The translations under genes were made by a program, and so were the position numbers. Below, piece by piece: positions 24,050-33,119 of a stretch of DNA of 64,000 nucleotides. The stretch lies in NCBI RefSeq assembly GCF_001428125.1, contig NZ_LMSM01000006.1:1-64000 (forward strand). Direction: 5' to 3'. The notes below the pieces were generated by a model. That model was not told where the DNA came from. It saw only the letters and a program-made list of their open reading frames with translations, and did no database searches. The stretch is from Nocardioides sp. Soil774 (GTDB lineage Bacteria > Actinomycetota > Actinomycetes > Propionibacteriales > Nocardioidaceae). The stretch's first letter is position 1. The number at the start of each line of letters is the position of its first letter.

Positions 24050-24850
24050 TCAGGGGACGATGTGCTCGCTCTCGCGGATGTCGGTGATCGCCATGTTGCC
24101 CGGGGCGTGCCCGATGGCCAGCGCCGGCCGCGACTGCATGACCGCGGCCTGCGGGGTCACCCCGCACGCCCAGAAGACCGGCACCTCGCCGGGCCGGACC
24201 TCGACCGGGTCGCCGAAGTCGGGCGCGTCGAGGTCGGTGATGCCGATCTCGCGCGGCGAGCCGATGTGCACAGGCGCCCCGTGGACCGCGGGGTAGCGCA
24301 AGGTCACACGGACGGCCGTGGCGACCTGCGCGGCGGGCATCGGGCGCATCGAGACGACCAGCGGGCCGGAGAGGGAGCCGGCGGGCCGGCACGCGACGTC
24401 GGTGCGGTACATCGGGACGTTGGTGCCCTGCTCGAGGTGGCGGATCGGCACGCCGGCGGCCAGGAGCGCGTCCTCGAAGGTGAAGCTGCAGCCGATGAGG
24501 AAGGCGACCATGTCGTCGCGCCACCGGTCGACGACGTCGTCGACCTCGGCGACGAGCTCGCCGTGCTCGTAGATCCGGTAGGCGGGGAGGTCGGTGCGCA
24601 GGTCGCCCCCGAACCGCAGGCTGCTCCACGCGCCGGGCTCGGTGACGTCGAGGACCGGGCACGGCGCAGGGTTGCGCTGGGCGAAGAGCAGGAAGTCGTA
24701 GGCCAGGTCACGCGGCACGGCCAGCAGGTTGGCCTGGGTCCACCCGGCACACCAGCCGGACGTCGGCACGCGCAGGCCCGCGCGGAACCGGGCGCGGGCC
24801 TCGTCGGGCGACAGGGTGTCGGGGCGGCTGGGGAGATCGGTCTCAGTCAT
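24050..24850 (-). CDS. DUF1445 (YcsI-type) putative hydro-lyase
   Basis: A 266-aa protein of the YcsI/DUF1445 family: [16 protein letters not shown] near the start, [23 protein letters not shown] and [14 protein letters not shown] near the end. A DUF1445 domain also occurs in mammalian D-glutamate cyclase, which forms 5-oxo-D-proline, so a link to 5-oxoproline chemistry is attractive but inferred. It is the last gene of the operon and its start overlaps the pxpC stop by 8 bp. The same gene set occurs in the Bacillus subtilis ycsG-ycsF-ycsI-kipI-kipA region. Confidence 0.88.
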   Translation of the reverse strand: MTETDLPSRPDTLSPDEARARFRAGLRVPTSGWCAGWTQANLLAVPRDLAYDFLLFAQRNPAPCPVLDVTEPGAWSSLRFGGDLRTDLPAYRIYEHGELVAEVDDVVDRWRDDMVAFLIGCSFTFEDALLAAGVPIRHLEQGTNVPMYRTDVACRPAGSLSGPLVVSMRPMPAAQVATAVRVTLRYPAVHGAPVHIGSPREIGITDLDAPDFGDPVEVRPGEVPVFWACGVTPQAAVMQSRPALAIGHAPGNMAITDIRESEHIVP

Positions 24851-25739
24851 CGCGTGCTCCTGGGGCGGGGTGGGCGGTCGGGACTCGGACGAAGGTGATG
24901 CGCTGGCCGGGCCGCACCTGGGCGGCGACCGGGAGGTCGGCCCCCACGACGACCGCGACGACCGGGTAGCCCCCGGTGACGGGATGGTCGGCGAGGAAGA
25001 GCGTCGGCTGGCCGGACGGCGGCACCTGCAGGGCGCCGCAGACCATGCCCTCGGGGGGCAGCTCGTCGTCGCGGCGACGGACGAGCTCGGGGCCCGCGAG
25101 CCTCATGCCGACGCGGTTGCTGTCGGCGGTGACGTCGTAGGGCTGGGACACCAGCGCCGCGAGGGCCTTGTCGGTGAACCAGTCGGCGCGGGGGCCGTCG
25201 ACGATGCGGATGCGTACGTCGCCCGCTGCCGGGACGGCCACCGGGGCGAGGTCGACACCTGGCAGGGGGCCCGTGGAGGCCCGGACGAGCACCCGGTCGC
25301 CGGCAGCGAGCGGCGTCGGGCCCAGCGCAGCGAGGGTGTCGGTGGAGCGGGAGCCGAGCTGTTCGGGACCGCCGATCCCGCCGTGGACCGCGAGGTAGCT
25401 GCGGAGACCCGTGACAGGCGTGCCGAGCCGGAGGTGTGCACCGTCGGGCACCCGCACGGCCCCGAACGCCCAGTGGGCGCGGCCGTCGACCGTCATCGGG
25501 CACGGGGCACCCGTGAGCGCCACGGTCAGGTCGCCGTGGGCGACGACCTCCAACCCGCCGAAGGTGACCTCGAGCGCGGCGGCGCCCTCACGGTTGCCGA
25601 CCAGCCGGTTGGCCAGTCGCAGCGCCGGCGCGTCGGCGGCACCGGAGTGCCCGACCCCCAGGGCGCCCAGGCCAGACCGGCCCAGGTCCTGCACCGTGGC
25701 CAGGGCGCCGGGGGCCACGACCTCGAGCCAGGACGTCAT
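24843..25739 (-). CDS. pxpC: 5-oxoprolinase subunit C (biotin-dependent carboxyltransferase family)
   Basis: A 298-aa subunit of the PxpABC enzyme, which uses ATP to open 5-oxoproline to glutamate. It begins with the family signature [18 protein letters not shown] and carries [14 protein letters not shown] and [18 protein letters not shown], as in KipA/AHS2 proteins. The ATG at 25739 overlaps the pxpB stop (TGATG), and the gene overlaps the downstream DUF1445 gene. PxpC works with PxpB and PxpA; all three are adjacent here. Confidence 0.94.
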   Translation of the reverse strand: MTSWLEVVAPGALATVQDLGRSGLGALGVGHSGAADAPALRLANRLVGNREGAAALEVTFGGLEVVAHGDLTVALTGAPCPMTVDGRAHWAFGAVRVPDGAHLRLGTPVTGLRSYLAVHGGIGGPEQLGSRSTDTLAALGPTPLAAGDRVLVRASTGPLPGVDLAPVAVPAAGDVRIRIVDGPRADWFTDKALAALVSQPYDVTADSNRVGMRLAGPELVRRRDDELPPEGMVCGALQVPPSGQPTLFLADHPVTGGYPVVAVVVGADLPVAAQVRPGQRITFVRVPTAHPAPGARDD

Positions 25740-26347
25740 CACGCCTCCACGAACCTGACACGGGACCCCGGCACGAGCAGTGCCGGCGGGTCGCGTTGTA
25801 GGTCCCACGGCTCGAGGCTCGTGCGGCCGATCAGCTGCCAGCCGCCGGGTGACTCCCGCGGGTAGACGCCGGTGAACTCGCCGGCGAGGGCGACCGAGCG
25901 TGCCGGGACCCGGGTCCTGGGGACGTCGCGGCGCGGCACCGTGAGCCGCTCGTCCGCCCCGACCAAGTAGCCGAAGCCGGGCGCGAAGCCGCAGAAGGCG
26001 ACCGTCCACTCCTGGGCGGTGTGGGCCTCCACCACGCCCCGCTCACCCAGCCCAGTGAGCCGCCCGACCTCGGCGAGGTCCTCGCCGTCGTAGGTGACCG
26101 GCACCTCGACCAGCCCGGAGTCGGGGCGGTGGGTCGACTGCGGCCGGACCGCCCGCACCGCGCGGGCGACCCCGGCCGGGTCGTTGCGGGTCGGGTCGAT
26201 GCGCAGCATCAGGGTGCGAGCGGCGGGGACGAGGTCCACGACGCCCGCGGGCGGTTCCTCGACCAGCTCGGCATAGAGGGCGAGCACCTCGTCGAGGTCC
26301 TCCACCTCCACCAGCAGGCCGGACTCGCCGCACGGCAGGAACCTCAC
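25739..26347 (-). CDS. pxpB: 5-oxoprolinase subunit B (KipI/AHS1 family)
   Basis: A 202-aa subunit of the PxpABC 5-oxoprolinase. Family marks include [15 protein letters not shown] at the start, [13 protein letters not shown] in the middle, [14 protein letters not shown] and GWQLIGRTS. The start is GTG at 26347, overlapping the last codons of pxpA by 4 bp. A homologue in B. subtilis (KipI) also inhibits the sporulation kinase KinA, but this organism gives no reason to expect that role. Confidence 0.94.
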   Translation of the reverse strand: MRFLPCGESGLLVEVEDLDEVLALYAELVEEPPAGVVDLVPAARTLMLRIDPTRNDPAGVARAVRAVRPQSTHRPDSGLVEVPVTYDGEDLAEVGRLTGLGERGVVEAHTAQEWTVAFCGFAPGFGYLVGADERLTVPRRDVPRTRVPARSVALAGEFTGVYPRESPGGWQLIGRTSLEPWDLQRDPPALLVPGSRVRFVEA

Positions 26348-27123
26348 CCGGCGTCCTGGCCGACGAAGGACTCCACGCGCACCCCCGCAGCCTCCAGCCC
26401 GCGACGCACCGCGGTGGCCATCGCCACCGCGCCCGGGCTGTCGCCGTGCACGCACACCGAGCCGGCCCGCACCGCGACGACGGTGCCGTCGTGGGCCACC
26501 ACCTCCTGGTGCGTGACCATGCGGACGCTGCGCTCGGCGACCTCGTCGGGGTCGTGGAGCACCGCGTCGGGCTCGCGCCGCGACACCAGCGTGCCCTCGG
26601 GCGTGTAGGCGCGGTCGGCGAAGGCCTCGGCGACCGGCACGAGCCCGGCCTCCTCGGCCACCGCGAGCCACACCGAGCCGGGCAGGCCGAGCACGGGCAG
26701 CGTCGGGTCGTAGCGGCGTACGGCCTCGGCGACGGCCTCGGCCTGCGCCTCGTGGTGCACGATCGCGTTGTAGAGCGCGCCGTGCGGCTTGACGTAGCGC
26801 ACCCGGGTGCCGGCGACGCGGGCGAAGGCCTCGAGCGCGCCGAGCTGGTAGAGCACGTCGTTGGTCAGGTCGTGGGGGTCCATGTCGACGAAGCGCCGGC
26901 CGAAGCCCGCGAGGTCGCGGTAGCCGACCTGCGCGCCGATCAGCACGCCACGCTCCACGGCCCGCTCGCACGTGCGGCGCAGCACCGTCGGGTCACCGGC
27001 GTGGAAGCCGCACGCGATGTTGGCGCTCGTGATCACCTCGAGCAGCGCGTCGTCGTCGCCGAGGGTCCAGCTGCCGAACGACTCACCGAGGTCGGCGTTG
27101 AGGTCGATGCTCGTCACGGTCAC
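26344..27123 (-). CDS. pxpA: 5-oxoprolinase subunit A (LamB/YcsF family)
   Basis: A 259-aa subunit of PxpABC. It starts with the highly conserved [11 protein letters not shown] and contains [38 protein letters not shown] and [12 protein letters not shown]. The GTG at 27123 overlaps the stop of the upstream transporter gene (GTGA), which is why it is preferred to the in-frame GTG at 27117. The five genes from 28367 to 24050 overlap head to tail, so they form one operon. Confidence 0.95.
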   Translation of the reverse strand: MTVTSIDLNADLGESFGSWTLGDDDALLEVITSANIACGFHAGDPTVLRRTCERAVERGVLIGAQVGYRDLAGFGRRFVDMDPHDLTNDVLYQLGALEAFARVAGTRVRYVKPHGALYNAIVHHEAQAEAVAEAVRRYDPTLPVLGLPGSVWLAVAEEAGLVPVAEAFADRAYTPEGTLVSRREPDAVLHDPDEVAERSVRMVTHQEVVAHDGTVVAVRAGSVCVHGDSPGAVAMATAVRRGLEAAGVRVESFVGQDAG

Positions 27124-28367
27124 AGCAGGTCCGCGATCCCGCCGAGGGAGTTCCAGCCGAGGTAGACCGTCAGCACCCACACGAGCGCACCGATGGCGAG
27201 CAGCGGCCGGGGGTAGCGGTAGCCGCGCATGAGGTCGGTGCGGCGGGCAGCGACCCACAGGATGATCGCGAAGCCGACCGGGAGGATCAGGCCGTTGAGG
27301 GCTCCCGCGAGGACCAGCAGGGTGACCGGCGCCTGGCCGAGGGCGAGGTAGACCGCCGTCGAGAAGAGGATGAAGCCGACGGTCACCAGGTTGCGACGCG
27401 CCTCCAGGCGGCGCGAGAAGCCGGCGAGGAACGACACCGAGGTGTAGGACGCCCCGATGACCGAGGTGATGCTGGCGGCCCACAGGATGATGCCGAAGAC
27501 GCGCACGCCGACCTCGCCGAGCGCGGCCTCGAAGGCCGAGGCGGGCGGGTTCTCCACGGCCAGCGTCACGCCGCCGGCGACGACGCCGAGCACCGCGAGG
27601 AACAGCAGCGCGCGCATCACGCCCGTCACCAGGATGCCGGTCACCGAGCCGCGGGTGATGTCGCGGACGTGCTCGGGGCCGGTGATGCCCGAGTCGACGA
27701 GGCGGTGCGCGCCGGCGTAGGTGATGTAGCCGCCGACCGTGCCGCCGATGAGGGTGGTGATGATGAGGAAGTCGACGTCGTCGGGCAGCACGCTCTGCTT
27801 CAGCGCTTCGCCGACCGGGGGCCCGGACACGATCGCGGCGTAGAGCACCATCGCGATCATCACGACGCCGAGCACCACCACGATGCGGTCCATCGCGATC
27901 CCGGCCCGCTTGCTCAGGAAGATGGCGATGGCGATGAGGGCGGAGATCGCGCCGCCGATCTTGACGTCGAGGCCGAACATCGCGTTGGTGCCGAGCGCGG
28001 TGCCGCCGATGTTGCCGATGTTGAACACCAGGCCGCCGAGGACGACCAGCGTCGCGAGGAAGTAGCCGGCTCCGGAGAGCACCGAGTTGGCCAGCTCCTG
28101 GGCCCGCAGGCCACTCACGCCGACCACGCGCCACACGTTCATCTGCACCGCGACGTCGACGAGGATCGACACCACGATCGCGAAGGCGAACGCCGCCCCG
28201 AGCTGGGCGGTGAACACGGTGGTCTGGGTGATGAAGCCGGGACCGATGGCGCTGGTCGCCATCAGGAACATCGCGCCGAGCAGGGCGCCCCGGCTGGCTG
28301 CGGTCCGGCTCGCGGCGGTCGGCTGCCCCACCGTCCGGTCCTCGTGCTGGCGTGTCTCGTCGCTCAT
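27120..28367 (-). CDS. NRAMP-like transporter of the 5-oxoproline operon (no DPGN motif)
   Basis: A 415-aa membrane protein with about 11 predicted spans and overall NRAMP (MntH) organisation, equivalent to YcsG in B. subtilis. The first span reads [10 protein letters not shown] where metal-transporting NRAMPs have DPGN. The MPH metal-site motif of span 6 is also absent, with [10 protein letters not shown] in that region. Divalent metal transport is therefore doubtful. Being first in the pxpABC operon, it may import 5-oxoproline or a related organic substrate. This is an inference from missing residues and context. Confidence 0.85.
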   Translation of the reverse strand: MSDETRQHEDRTVGQPTAASRTAASRGALLGAMFLMATSAIGPGFITQTTVFTAQLGAAFAFAIVVSILVDVAVQMNVWRVVGVSGLRAQELANSVLSGAGYFLATLVVLGGLVFNIGNIGGTALGTNAMFGLDVKIGGAISALIAIAIFLSKRAGIAMDRIVVVLGVVMIAMVLYAAIVSGPPVGEALKQSVLPDDVDFLIITTLIGGTVGGYITYAGAHRLVDSGITGPEHVRDITRGSVTGILVTGVMRALLFLAVLGVVAGGVTLAVENPPASAFEAALGEVGVRVFGIILWAASITSVIGASYTSVSFLAGFSRRLEARRNLVTVGFILFSTAVYLALGQAPVTLLVLAGALNGLILPVGFAIILWVAARRTDLMRGYRYPRPLLAIGALVWVLTVYLGWNSLGGIADLL

Positions 28368-28440
28368 GTGGGTGTCCGTCCGTGTCGGTCCCGGGCCTCG
28401 GCGTCGGCGTCAGGAGTGGTCCCCGTCACACCAGGGTGAA

Positions 28441-28457
28441 GGATTGTTGAACAATCC
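28441..28457. promoter_or_regulatory. Perfect palindrome, likely GntR operator
   Basis: GGATTGTT-G-AACAATCC is a perfect 8+1+8 inverted repeat. It lies in the 121-bp gap between the divergent 5-oxoproline operon (start 28367) and the gntR gene (start 28489). The core TTGTTGAACAA resembles the TTGT-N-ACAA type of site used by FCD-domain GntR proteins. The palindrome is seen; the binding partner is inferred from position. Confidence 0.68.
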
Positions 28458-28488
28458 GTCAATACCCCCGGTCCGATAGCCTCGGAGC

Positions 28489-29214
28489 GTGACCACCACC
28501 GACTGGCTCGAGGACCTGCGCCGCGAGCGCTCCGACCTCGGCCGCGCGAGCACCGCCGGGCGCGTCGCCGACGTGCTCCGCACCCGCATCACCGAGGGCC
28601 ACCTCCGTCCGGGCACCCGGCTCTCGGAGGAGGACATCGGTGCCGCGCTCGGCGTCTCCCGCAACACCCTGCGCGAGGCGTTCCGGTTGCTCGGCCACGA
28701 GCGTCTCCTGGTCCACGAGTTCAACCGGGGCGTGTTCGTCCGCCGGCTCACCGTCGACGACGTACGCGACCTCTACCAGGTGCGCCGGATCCTGGAGTGC
28801 GGCGCCGTGCGCCGTGTGGCCGAGCGCATGGACGCCGACCCCTCGATCGCCGGGCGCTGGCCCGACCTGCTCGCGCCCGTGCGCGCGGCGGTCGAGGAGG
28901 GCGAGTCCGCCGCGTCCCGCGGCGAGTGGGTGGACGTCGGCACGGCCAACATGCACTTCCACCAGGCCGTCGCCGACCTCGCTCAGAGCCCGCGCGTCAC
29001 CGAGGCGATGGACCACCTCCTCGCCGAGCTGCGGCTGGTCTTCCACGTGATGGACGCACCGCAGGCGTTCCACGAGGCCTACCTGCCGGGCAACCGGGCC
29101 ATCCTCGAGCAGCTCGCGGCCGGCGACCTCGCAGGCGCTGAGTCGGGGCTCGCCGCCTACCTCGACACGGCCGAGGCGCAGCTCGTGGAGGCGTACGCCG
29201 CCGGGGCCGCCTGA
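28489..29214 (+). CDS. GntR family transcriptional regulator, FCD type
   Basis: A 241-aa regulator. The winged helix-turn-helix occupies about 20-85 (LRTRITEGHLRPGTRLSEEDIG, LGVSRNTLREAFRLL). The all-helical FCD ligand-binding domain occupies about 95-225, with metal/ligand positions in FHQAVADLA and the His of PQAFHEAYLPGN. It is divergent from the 5-oxoproline operon with a palindrome between, so it probably controls that operon in response to 5-oxoproline or a related acid. GGAG is only 1 nt from the GTG start, while a TAGCCT box 6 nt upstream suggests a leaderless transcript. Confidence 0.9.
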   Translation: MTTTDWLEDLRRERSDLGRASTAGRVADVLRTRITEGHLRPGTRLSEEDIGAALGVSRNTLREAFRLLGHERLLVHEFNRGVFVRRLTVDDVRDLYQVRRILECGAVRRVAERMDADPSIAGRWPDLLAPVRAAVEEGESAASRGEWVDVGTANMHFHQAVADLAQSPRVTEAMDHLLAELRLVFHVMDAPQAFHEAYLPGNRAILEQLAAGDLAGAESGLAAYLDTAEAQLVEAYAAGAA

Positions 29215-29257
29215 GCGCTCGCCATCGCCTCTCTGCGGCGACCGCGGAGGACGAAGA

Positions 29258-29292
29258 AAGGCCCCGACGCGCGCGGTGCGCGTCGGGGCCTT
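29258..29292. terminator. Strong bidirectional intrinsic terminator
   Basis: A perfect 15-bp stem (left arm 29258-29272, right arm 29278-29292) with a 5-nt loop GCGGT is followed on the plus strand by CTTCTCTC and on the minus strand by TCTTCGTC. It lies between gntR (plus) and tRNA-Asn (minus), so it should stop transcription from both sides. Confidence 0.85.
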
Positions 29293-29300
29293 CTTCTCTC

Positions 29301-29376
29301 TGGCTCCCCCGGTTGGACTCGAACCAACAACCCTCCGGTTAACAGCCGAATGCTCTGCCAGTTGAGCTACAGGGGA
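29301..29376 (-). tRNA. tRNA-Asn (GTT anticodon), CCA encoded
   Basis: The cloverleaf reads acceptor TCCCCTG/CGGGGGA, D stem GCTC/GAGC, anticodon loop CTGTTAA with anticodon GTT, T arm with GGTTCGAGTCC, discriminator G and an encoded 3' CCA (29301-29303). The mature part without CCA is 29304-29376. It is transcribed toward the strong terminator. Confidence 0.95.
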
Positions 29377-29427
29377 TCGCTTGTGCAGCGAGGCGCAACA
29401 TTAGCAAGGCCGATCACGGGTGTGAAA

Positions 29428-29970
29428 TCAGGGCAGGCCCACGTCGCGCCGGGCGAGGTCGAGGGCCTCACGAGCGGCCGCCCGGACGGTCGGGTCCTCG
29501 GGCTCGACGCCCGCGTCGTACTCGTAGACCCACTGCACCCCGCCCGCTCCCGACGGCGCCCGGCGCGCGATCACCCGCAGCCCGCGACCGCGCGCGATGC
29601 GCACGTGGCGCTGCAGCACCACGCTCGCGGTGACCCGCTCGTGGACCAGCTCGAGGAGCCGGCCGGGCTCGTCGAGCTGGGCCGTGTGGACCGGTCTCTG
29701 CTCGCCCCAGGTGCCCACCTCGGAGAGGCGGAAGGTGTCGGTGTCGCGGTCCCAGCCCGCGGCCTCGACCTGCTCCCACGGCACCCGACGGGTCACCGTG
29801 CCGGAGACGACGTAGAACGCGTCGCGCGTGCCGGCCATGACGGTGCCGTCGGCGGCCGTCGCCGCGGCGAGGACCTTCTCCCCCGGTGCGACCTCGACCG
29901 GCGGCGTCGGCACACGCCCCCAGCGCCGGCCCCTCGCGCGACTCGGGTCGCGGCTCGGGTCGGGGCTCAC
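29428..29970 (-). CDS. Conserved protein downstream of dnaG, function unknown
   Basis: A 180-aa soluble protein. After a basic Arg/Pro-rich start it has a beta-rich region (APGEKVLAAATAADGTVMAG, DAFYVVSGTVTRRVPWEQVE) that resembles a PH-like fold, then a mixed region with HVRIARGRGLRVIARR. I do not assign a function. The GTG at 29970 overlaps the dnaG stop (GTGA), so it is translationally coupled to the primase, a common arrangement in actinobacteria. Confidence 0.8.
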   Translation of the reverse strand: MSPDPSRDPSRARGRRWGRVPTPPVEVAPGEKVLAAATAADGTVMAGTRDAFYVVSGTVTRRVPWEQVEAAGWDRDTDTFRLSEVGTWGEQRPVHTAQLDEPGRLLELVHERVTASVVLQRHVRIARGRGLRVIARRAPSGAGGVQWVYEYDAGVEPEDPTVRAAAREALDLARRDVGLP

Positions 29971-31868
29971 GTGGCGGCTCCCGGCTGGCCCACAGCGCCC
30001 TCGCGGAGCCGGCGCCGGTGCTGCTCGAGGGTCACCAGCTCGCCGAACATCCGGTTGTAGTCGAGCGCCTGCTCCACGGGGTTGGTGCGCTGGAGCCTGG
30101 CCTTGACGTCGGCGATGCGCCGCGACGTGGTGAGCTCCTGGAGGCGGTAGACATAAGCCACCGCGAAGGTCGGGTTGGGGTCGGCGGTGCCGCGCACGGG
30201 CTCGACGCCGAGCTCGGTGATCGCGGCAACCACCGCCGGGTCGGTGGCGGCACCCCGGACCTTGTTGGACCACCCCGGGTCGTCGGCGCCGGCCGCCGGA
30301 CCACCTGCCGCGCTCACCGCTTCCCAGACGCCGGCGAAGGTGGGATGGGTGAAGTCCGTGGTGGTGACGTGCGCGGTCGTGCGGCCGACCCCGGCCGGGT
30401 GCTGGATGACCAGCTTGAGCAGCTCACGCTCGATGAGGAAGCGTGGGTCGGACAGGCTCGGCAGCGCCGGGCGCTGCGGCTGCGGCTGCTCGGGGGCGTC
30501 GGGGGCGCGCGACGGGCGGCGCTCGTCGGTGCGCACGGGCCGGCTCGCGGCGCGGCGCACCTCGGCGCGCACCTCGTCGACGTCCATGCCGACCATGTGG
30601 GCGAGCTCGCGCGAGAACGCGTCGACCTTGGTCTTGTCGCGGATGCTCGCCACCAGCCCGGCGGCGTCGCGCAGCGCGTCAACGCGCCCGTCGGCACGGT
30701 CGAGGTCGTGGCGGGCCAGGATGTTGTCGAGCGCGAAGCGGTAAAGCGGAAGGCGCTTGGCGACCAGCTCGCGCACCGCCTCGTCGCCCTCCTTGAGCCG
30801 CAGGTCGCACGGGTCCATGCCCTCGGGCGCCACCGCGACGTAGGTCTGCGAGGCGAAGACCTGGTCGCTCTCCAGGACCTTCATGGCCGCCTTCTGCCCG
30901 GCGGAGTCGCCGTCGAAGGTGAAGATGACCTCGCCGCTGGTGGTGTCGTGGTCGCCCATGAAGCGCCGCAGCACCCGCGCGTGGTCGGTGCCGAACGCGG
31001 TGCCGCACGACGCCACCGCGGTGCGTACGCCGGCGAGGTGGCAGGCCATGACGTCGGTGTAGCCCTCGACCACGACGGCCTGCTGGGAGTCCTTCATCGC
31101 GGTGCGGGCCAGGTCGATGCCGTAGAGCACCTGGCTCTTCTTGTAGATCGCGGTCTCGGAGGTGTTGAGGTACTTCGCCTCGATGCGGTCGTCGTCGAAG
31201 ATCCGGCGCGCACCGAAGCCGATCGTGTCTCCGTTGGCCTCCCGGATCGGCCACACCAGGCGGCCGCGGAAGCGGTCGTAGTGGGAGCGCCCGTGCGCGA
31301 CGAGGCCGGCGGCGACCGACTCCTCGTCGGTGAAGCGCCGACCGCGCAGGTGGCGGGTCAGTGCCTCCCCGTCGCGCGGCGCGAAGCCGACGCCGAACAT
31401 CTGTGCCGCGGCCTGGTCGAAGCCACGCTGGTCGAGGAACTGGCGCGCCACCACGGCGTCGGCGCTCGCCAGCTGCTCGGCGTAGAACTCCTGGGCGACC
31501 TTGTGCGCCTCGACGAGGCGACCGCGCGCCGGGCCTCGGGGCCGGACGGGCTCGTCGTCGCCGTCCTCGCGGCGCAGCTGCACGCCGACCTTCTCCGCGA
31601 GCCGCTCGACGGTCTCGGTGAAGGTCAGGCCGTCGACCTTCATCAGGAAGGCGATCACGTCGCCGCCCTCGCCGCAGCCGAAGCAGTGGAAGAACTGCCG
31701 TGCGGGATTGACGTTGAACGACGGAGTCTTCTCGTCGTGGAAGGGACACAGGCCCTTGAGCGAGCCGCCACCGGCGCGCTTGAGCGTGACGTACTCGCTG
31801 ATGACGTCGTCGATCCGCGCCTTCTCGCGCACCTCGGCGATGTCGTCGTCGCGAATCCGGCCTGCCAC
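29967..31868 (-). CDS. dnaG: DNA primase
   Basis: This 633-aa enzyme makes RNA primers for DNA replication. The N-terminal CHC2 zinc finger has C41, H44, C62 and C65 (CPFHDEKTPS, HCFGCGEGGD). The catalytic TOPRIM core has VVVEGYTDVMA and FTFDGDSAGQKA. The C-terminal part is the helicase-interacting domain. Length and motifs are normal for actinobacterial DnaG. It is near dgt, a frequent neighbour in this phylum. Confidence 0.97.
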   Translation of the reverse strand: MAGRIRDDDIAEVREKARIDDVISEYVTLKRAGGGSLKGLCPFHDEKTPSFNVNPARQFFHCFGCGEGGDVIAFLMKVDGLTFTETVERLAEKVGVQLRREDGDDEPVRPRGPARGRLVEAHKVAQEFYAEQLASADAVVARQFLDQRGFDQAAAQMFGVGFAPRDGEALTRHLRGRRFTDEESVAAGLVAHGRSHYDRFRGRLVWPIREANGDTIGFGARRIFDDDRIEAKYLNTSETAIYKKSQVLYGIDLARTAMKDSQQAVVVEGYTDVMACHLAGVRTAVASCGTAFGTDHARVLRRFMGDHDTTSGEVIFTFDGDSAGQKAAMKVLESDQVFASQTYVAVAPEGMDPCDLRLKEGDEAVRELVAKRLPLYRFALDNILARHDLDRADGRVDALRDAAGLVASIRDKTKVDAFSRELAHMVGMDVDEVRAEVRRAASRPVRTDERRPSRAPDAPEQPQPQRPALPSLSDPRFLIERELLKLVIQHPAGVGRTTAHVTTTDFTHPTFAGVWEAVSAAGGPAAGADDPGWSNKVRGAATDPAVVAAITELGVEPVRGTADPNPTFAVAYVYRLQELTTSRRIADVKARLQRTNPVEQALDYNRMFGELVTLEQHRRRLREGAVGQPGAAT

Positions 31869-31997
31869 GCCGGGGAGTCTACGGGCGTACGCCGACGCGC
31901 GACGGCCAGTCTCCCCAGACCCGCGACCCGACCGGTCGCCACCCCTTCGGGCGGGAGGGGGGTTGGTCGTCGGCGCGAGGGCTGGGAGGGTCGAAGC

Positions 31998-32405
31998 ATG
32001 ACCTCACAGCACGGAGCACAGGAGAGCCAGACCCTGGGCGCCCTGGTCCACCAGCTGTCGCAGCAGATCCCCGAGCTCGTGCGCTCCGAGATCCGGCTGG
32101 CGCAGGCCGAGGTGGCGGAGAAGGGCAAGCGGGCCGGGGTGGGCATCGGCATGTTCAGCGTCGCCGGGCTGCTCGGCTTCTTCGGCCTCGCCGCCCTGGT
32201 GACCACCGCCATCCTCGCCCTCGCCACGGTCTGGGACGCGTGGCTCGCGGCCCTCGTGGTGGCCGTGGCGCTGCTGGTCGTGGCCGGAGCGGTCGCGCTC
32301 GTCGGGAAGAACAAGGTCGCCGAGGCGACACCGGCCGCCCCCGAGAAGGCGATCCGCGGCATCAAGGACGACATCGCGACGGTGAAGGGAGACCACCATG
32401 GCTGA
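31998..32405 (+). CDS. Holin-like (DUF1469) membrane protein
   Basis: A 135-aa protein of the Phage_holin_3_6/DUF1469 family. An amphipathic N-terminus (LGALVHQLSQQIPELVRSEI) is followed by two long hydrophobic spans (about 50-77 and 80-104) and a charged tail. Despite the family name, chromosomal members accompany DUF3618 and YtxH-like genes, as here, and are not phage genes. The ATG at 31998 has GGAGGG upstream. It overlaps the DUF3618 gene by 8 bp. Confidence 0.88.
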   Translation: MTSQHGAQESQTLGALVHQLSQQIPELVRSEIRLAQAEVAEKGKRAGVGIGMFSVAGLLGFFGLAALVTTAILALATVWDAWLAALVVAVALLVVAGAVALVGKNKVAEATPAAPEKAIRGIKDDIATVKGDHHG

Positions 32406-32682
32406 CCCCCACGAGCAGGGCGCGCACGAGGGCACGCAGGAGCAGAAGACGCCCGAGCAGCTCGAGGCAGAGATCGCCCAGCAGCGCGAGCAGCTCGCCG
32501 ACACCGTCGACCAGCTGGCCGCCAAGCTCGACGTGAAGTCCCGGGCGCAGGAGAAGGTCGGCGCCCTCAAGGACTCCGCGACCACGGACACCGGCCGTCC
32601 CCGCCCCGAGGTCCTCGGCGCGGCCGGCTCGCTCGTCGCGATGGCCGTGGTCCTCCTGCTGTGGCGCCGTCGCCGCAGCTGA
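32398..32682 (+). CDS. DUF3618 domain protein
   Basis: A 94-aa protein. The DUF3618 signature is the helix EQLEAEIAQQREQLADTVDQ plus LAAKLDVKSRAQEKV. A single C-terminal membrane span (about 72-90) ends in a basic tail RRRRS. It probably anchors in the membrane with a cytosolic coiled coil and works with the overlapping holin-like protein. The exact role is unknown. Confidence 0.88.
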   Translation: MADPHEQGAHEGTQEQKTPEQLEAEIAQQREQLADTVDQLAAKLDVKSRAQEKVGALKDSATTDTGRPRPEVLGAAGSLVAMAVVLLLWRRRRS

Positions 32683-32743
32683 ACCACCACACCGCACCAC
32701 CACACGAACCACCACCACTGGATCCTCGGGAAGGGAGACCCAC

Positions 32744-33088
32744 ATGAAGAAGCTCATGCTGCTCGTCGCCGGAGGTGTCGGCTACGTGCTCGGCACCCGC
32801 GCCGGACGCGAGCGCTACGAACAGATCAAGCGCACCGCCACCCGGGTGAAGGACGACCCGCGCGTCCAGGAGAAGGCGGCGCAGGCCGCCGACCTGGCCA
32901 AGGACAAGGCGCCGATCGTCAAGGACAAGGTGGCCTCGGCGGCCAGCACCGCGGCGGGCGCTGCCTCCACGGCGGCCGGGAAGGTCACGCCCTCGGGCGG
33001 CGACCACCGCTCCGACCTCGAGGACCAGCTCCACCCCGACAGCACCGCCCGGCAGGACAACCCCTACCCGCAGGGCGACCTGCCCTAG
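32744..33088 (+). CDS. YtxH-like small membrane-associated protein
   Basis: A 114-aa protein with a short N-terminal hydrophobic segment containing GGVGYVLGTRAGRERYEQIK, the GxxxG/RAGRERY pattern of YtxH-like and similar actinobacterial proteins. A Lys/Ala-rich helix follows (AKDKAPIVKDKVASAAS). The tail is hydrophilic. It has a strong ribosome site (AAGGGAG) and follows the holin-like and DUF3618 genes, suggesting a shared envelope or stress role. Confidence 0.8.
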   Translation: MKKLMLLVAGGVGYVLGTRAGRERYEQIKRTATRVKDDPRVQEKAAQAADLAKDKAPIVKDKVASAASTAAGAASTAAGKVTPSGGDHRSDLEDQLHPDSTARQDNPYPQGDLP

Positions 33089-33119
33089 GCACCGGTCCGC
33101 CGGCGCCGGCCGACGCCCG

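Noticed and set aside
31998..33088. Phage lysis cassette because of the holin family name
   Set aside because: DUF1469, DUF3618 and YtxH-like genes form a common chromosomal actinobacterial cluster, and no endolysin or phage gene is near.
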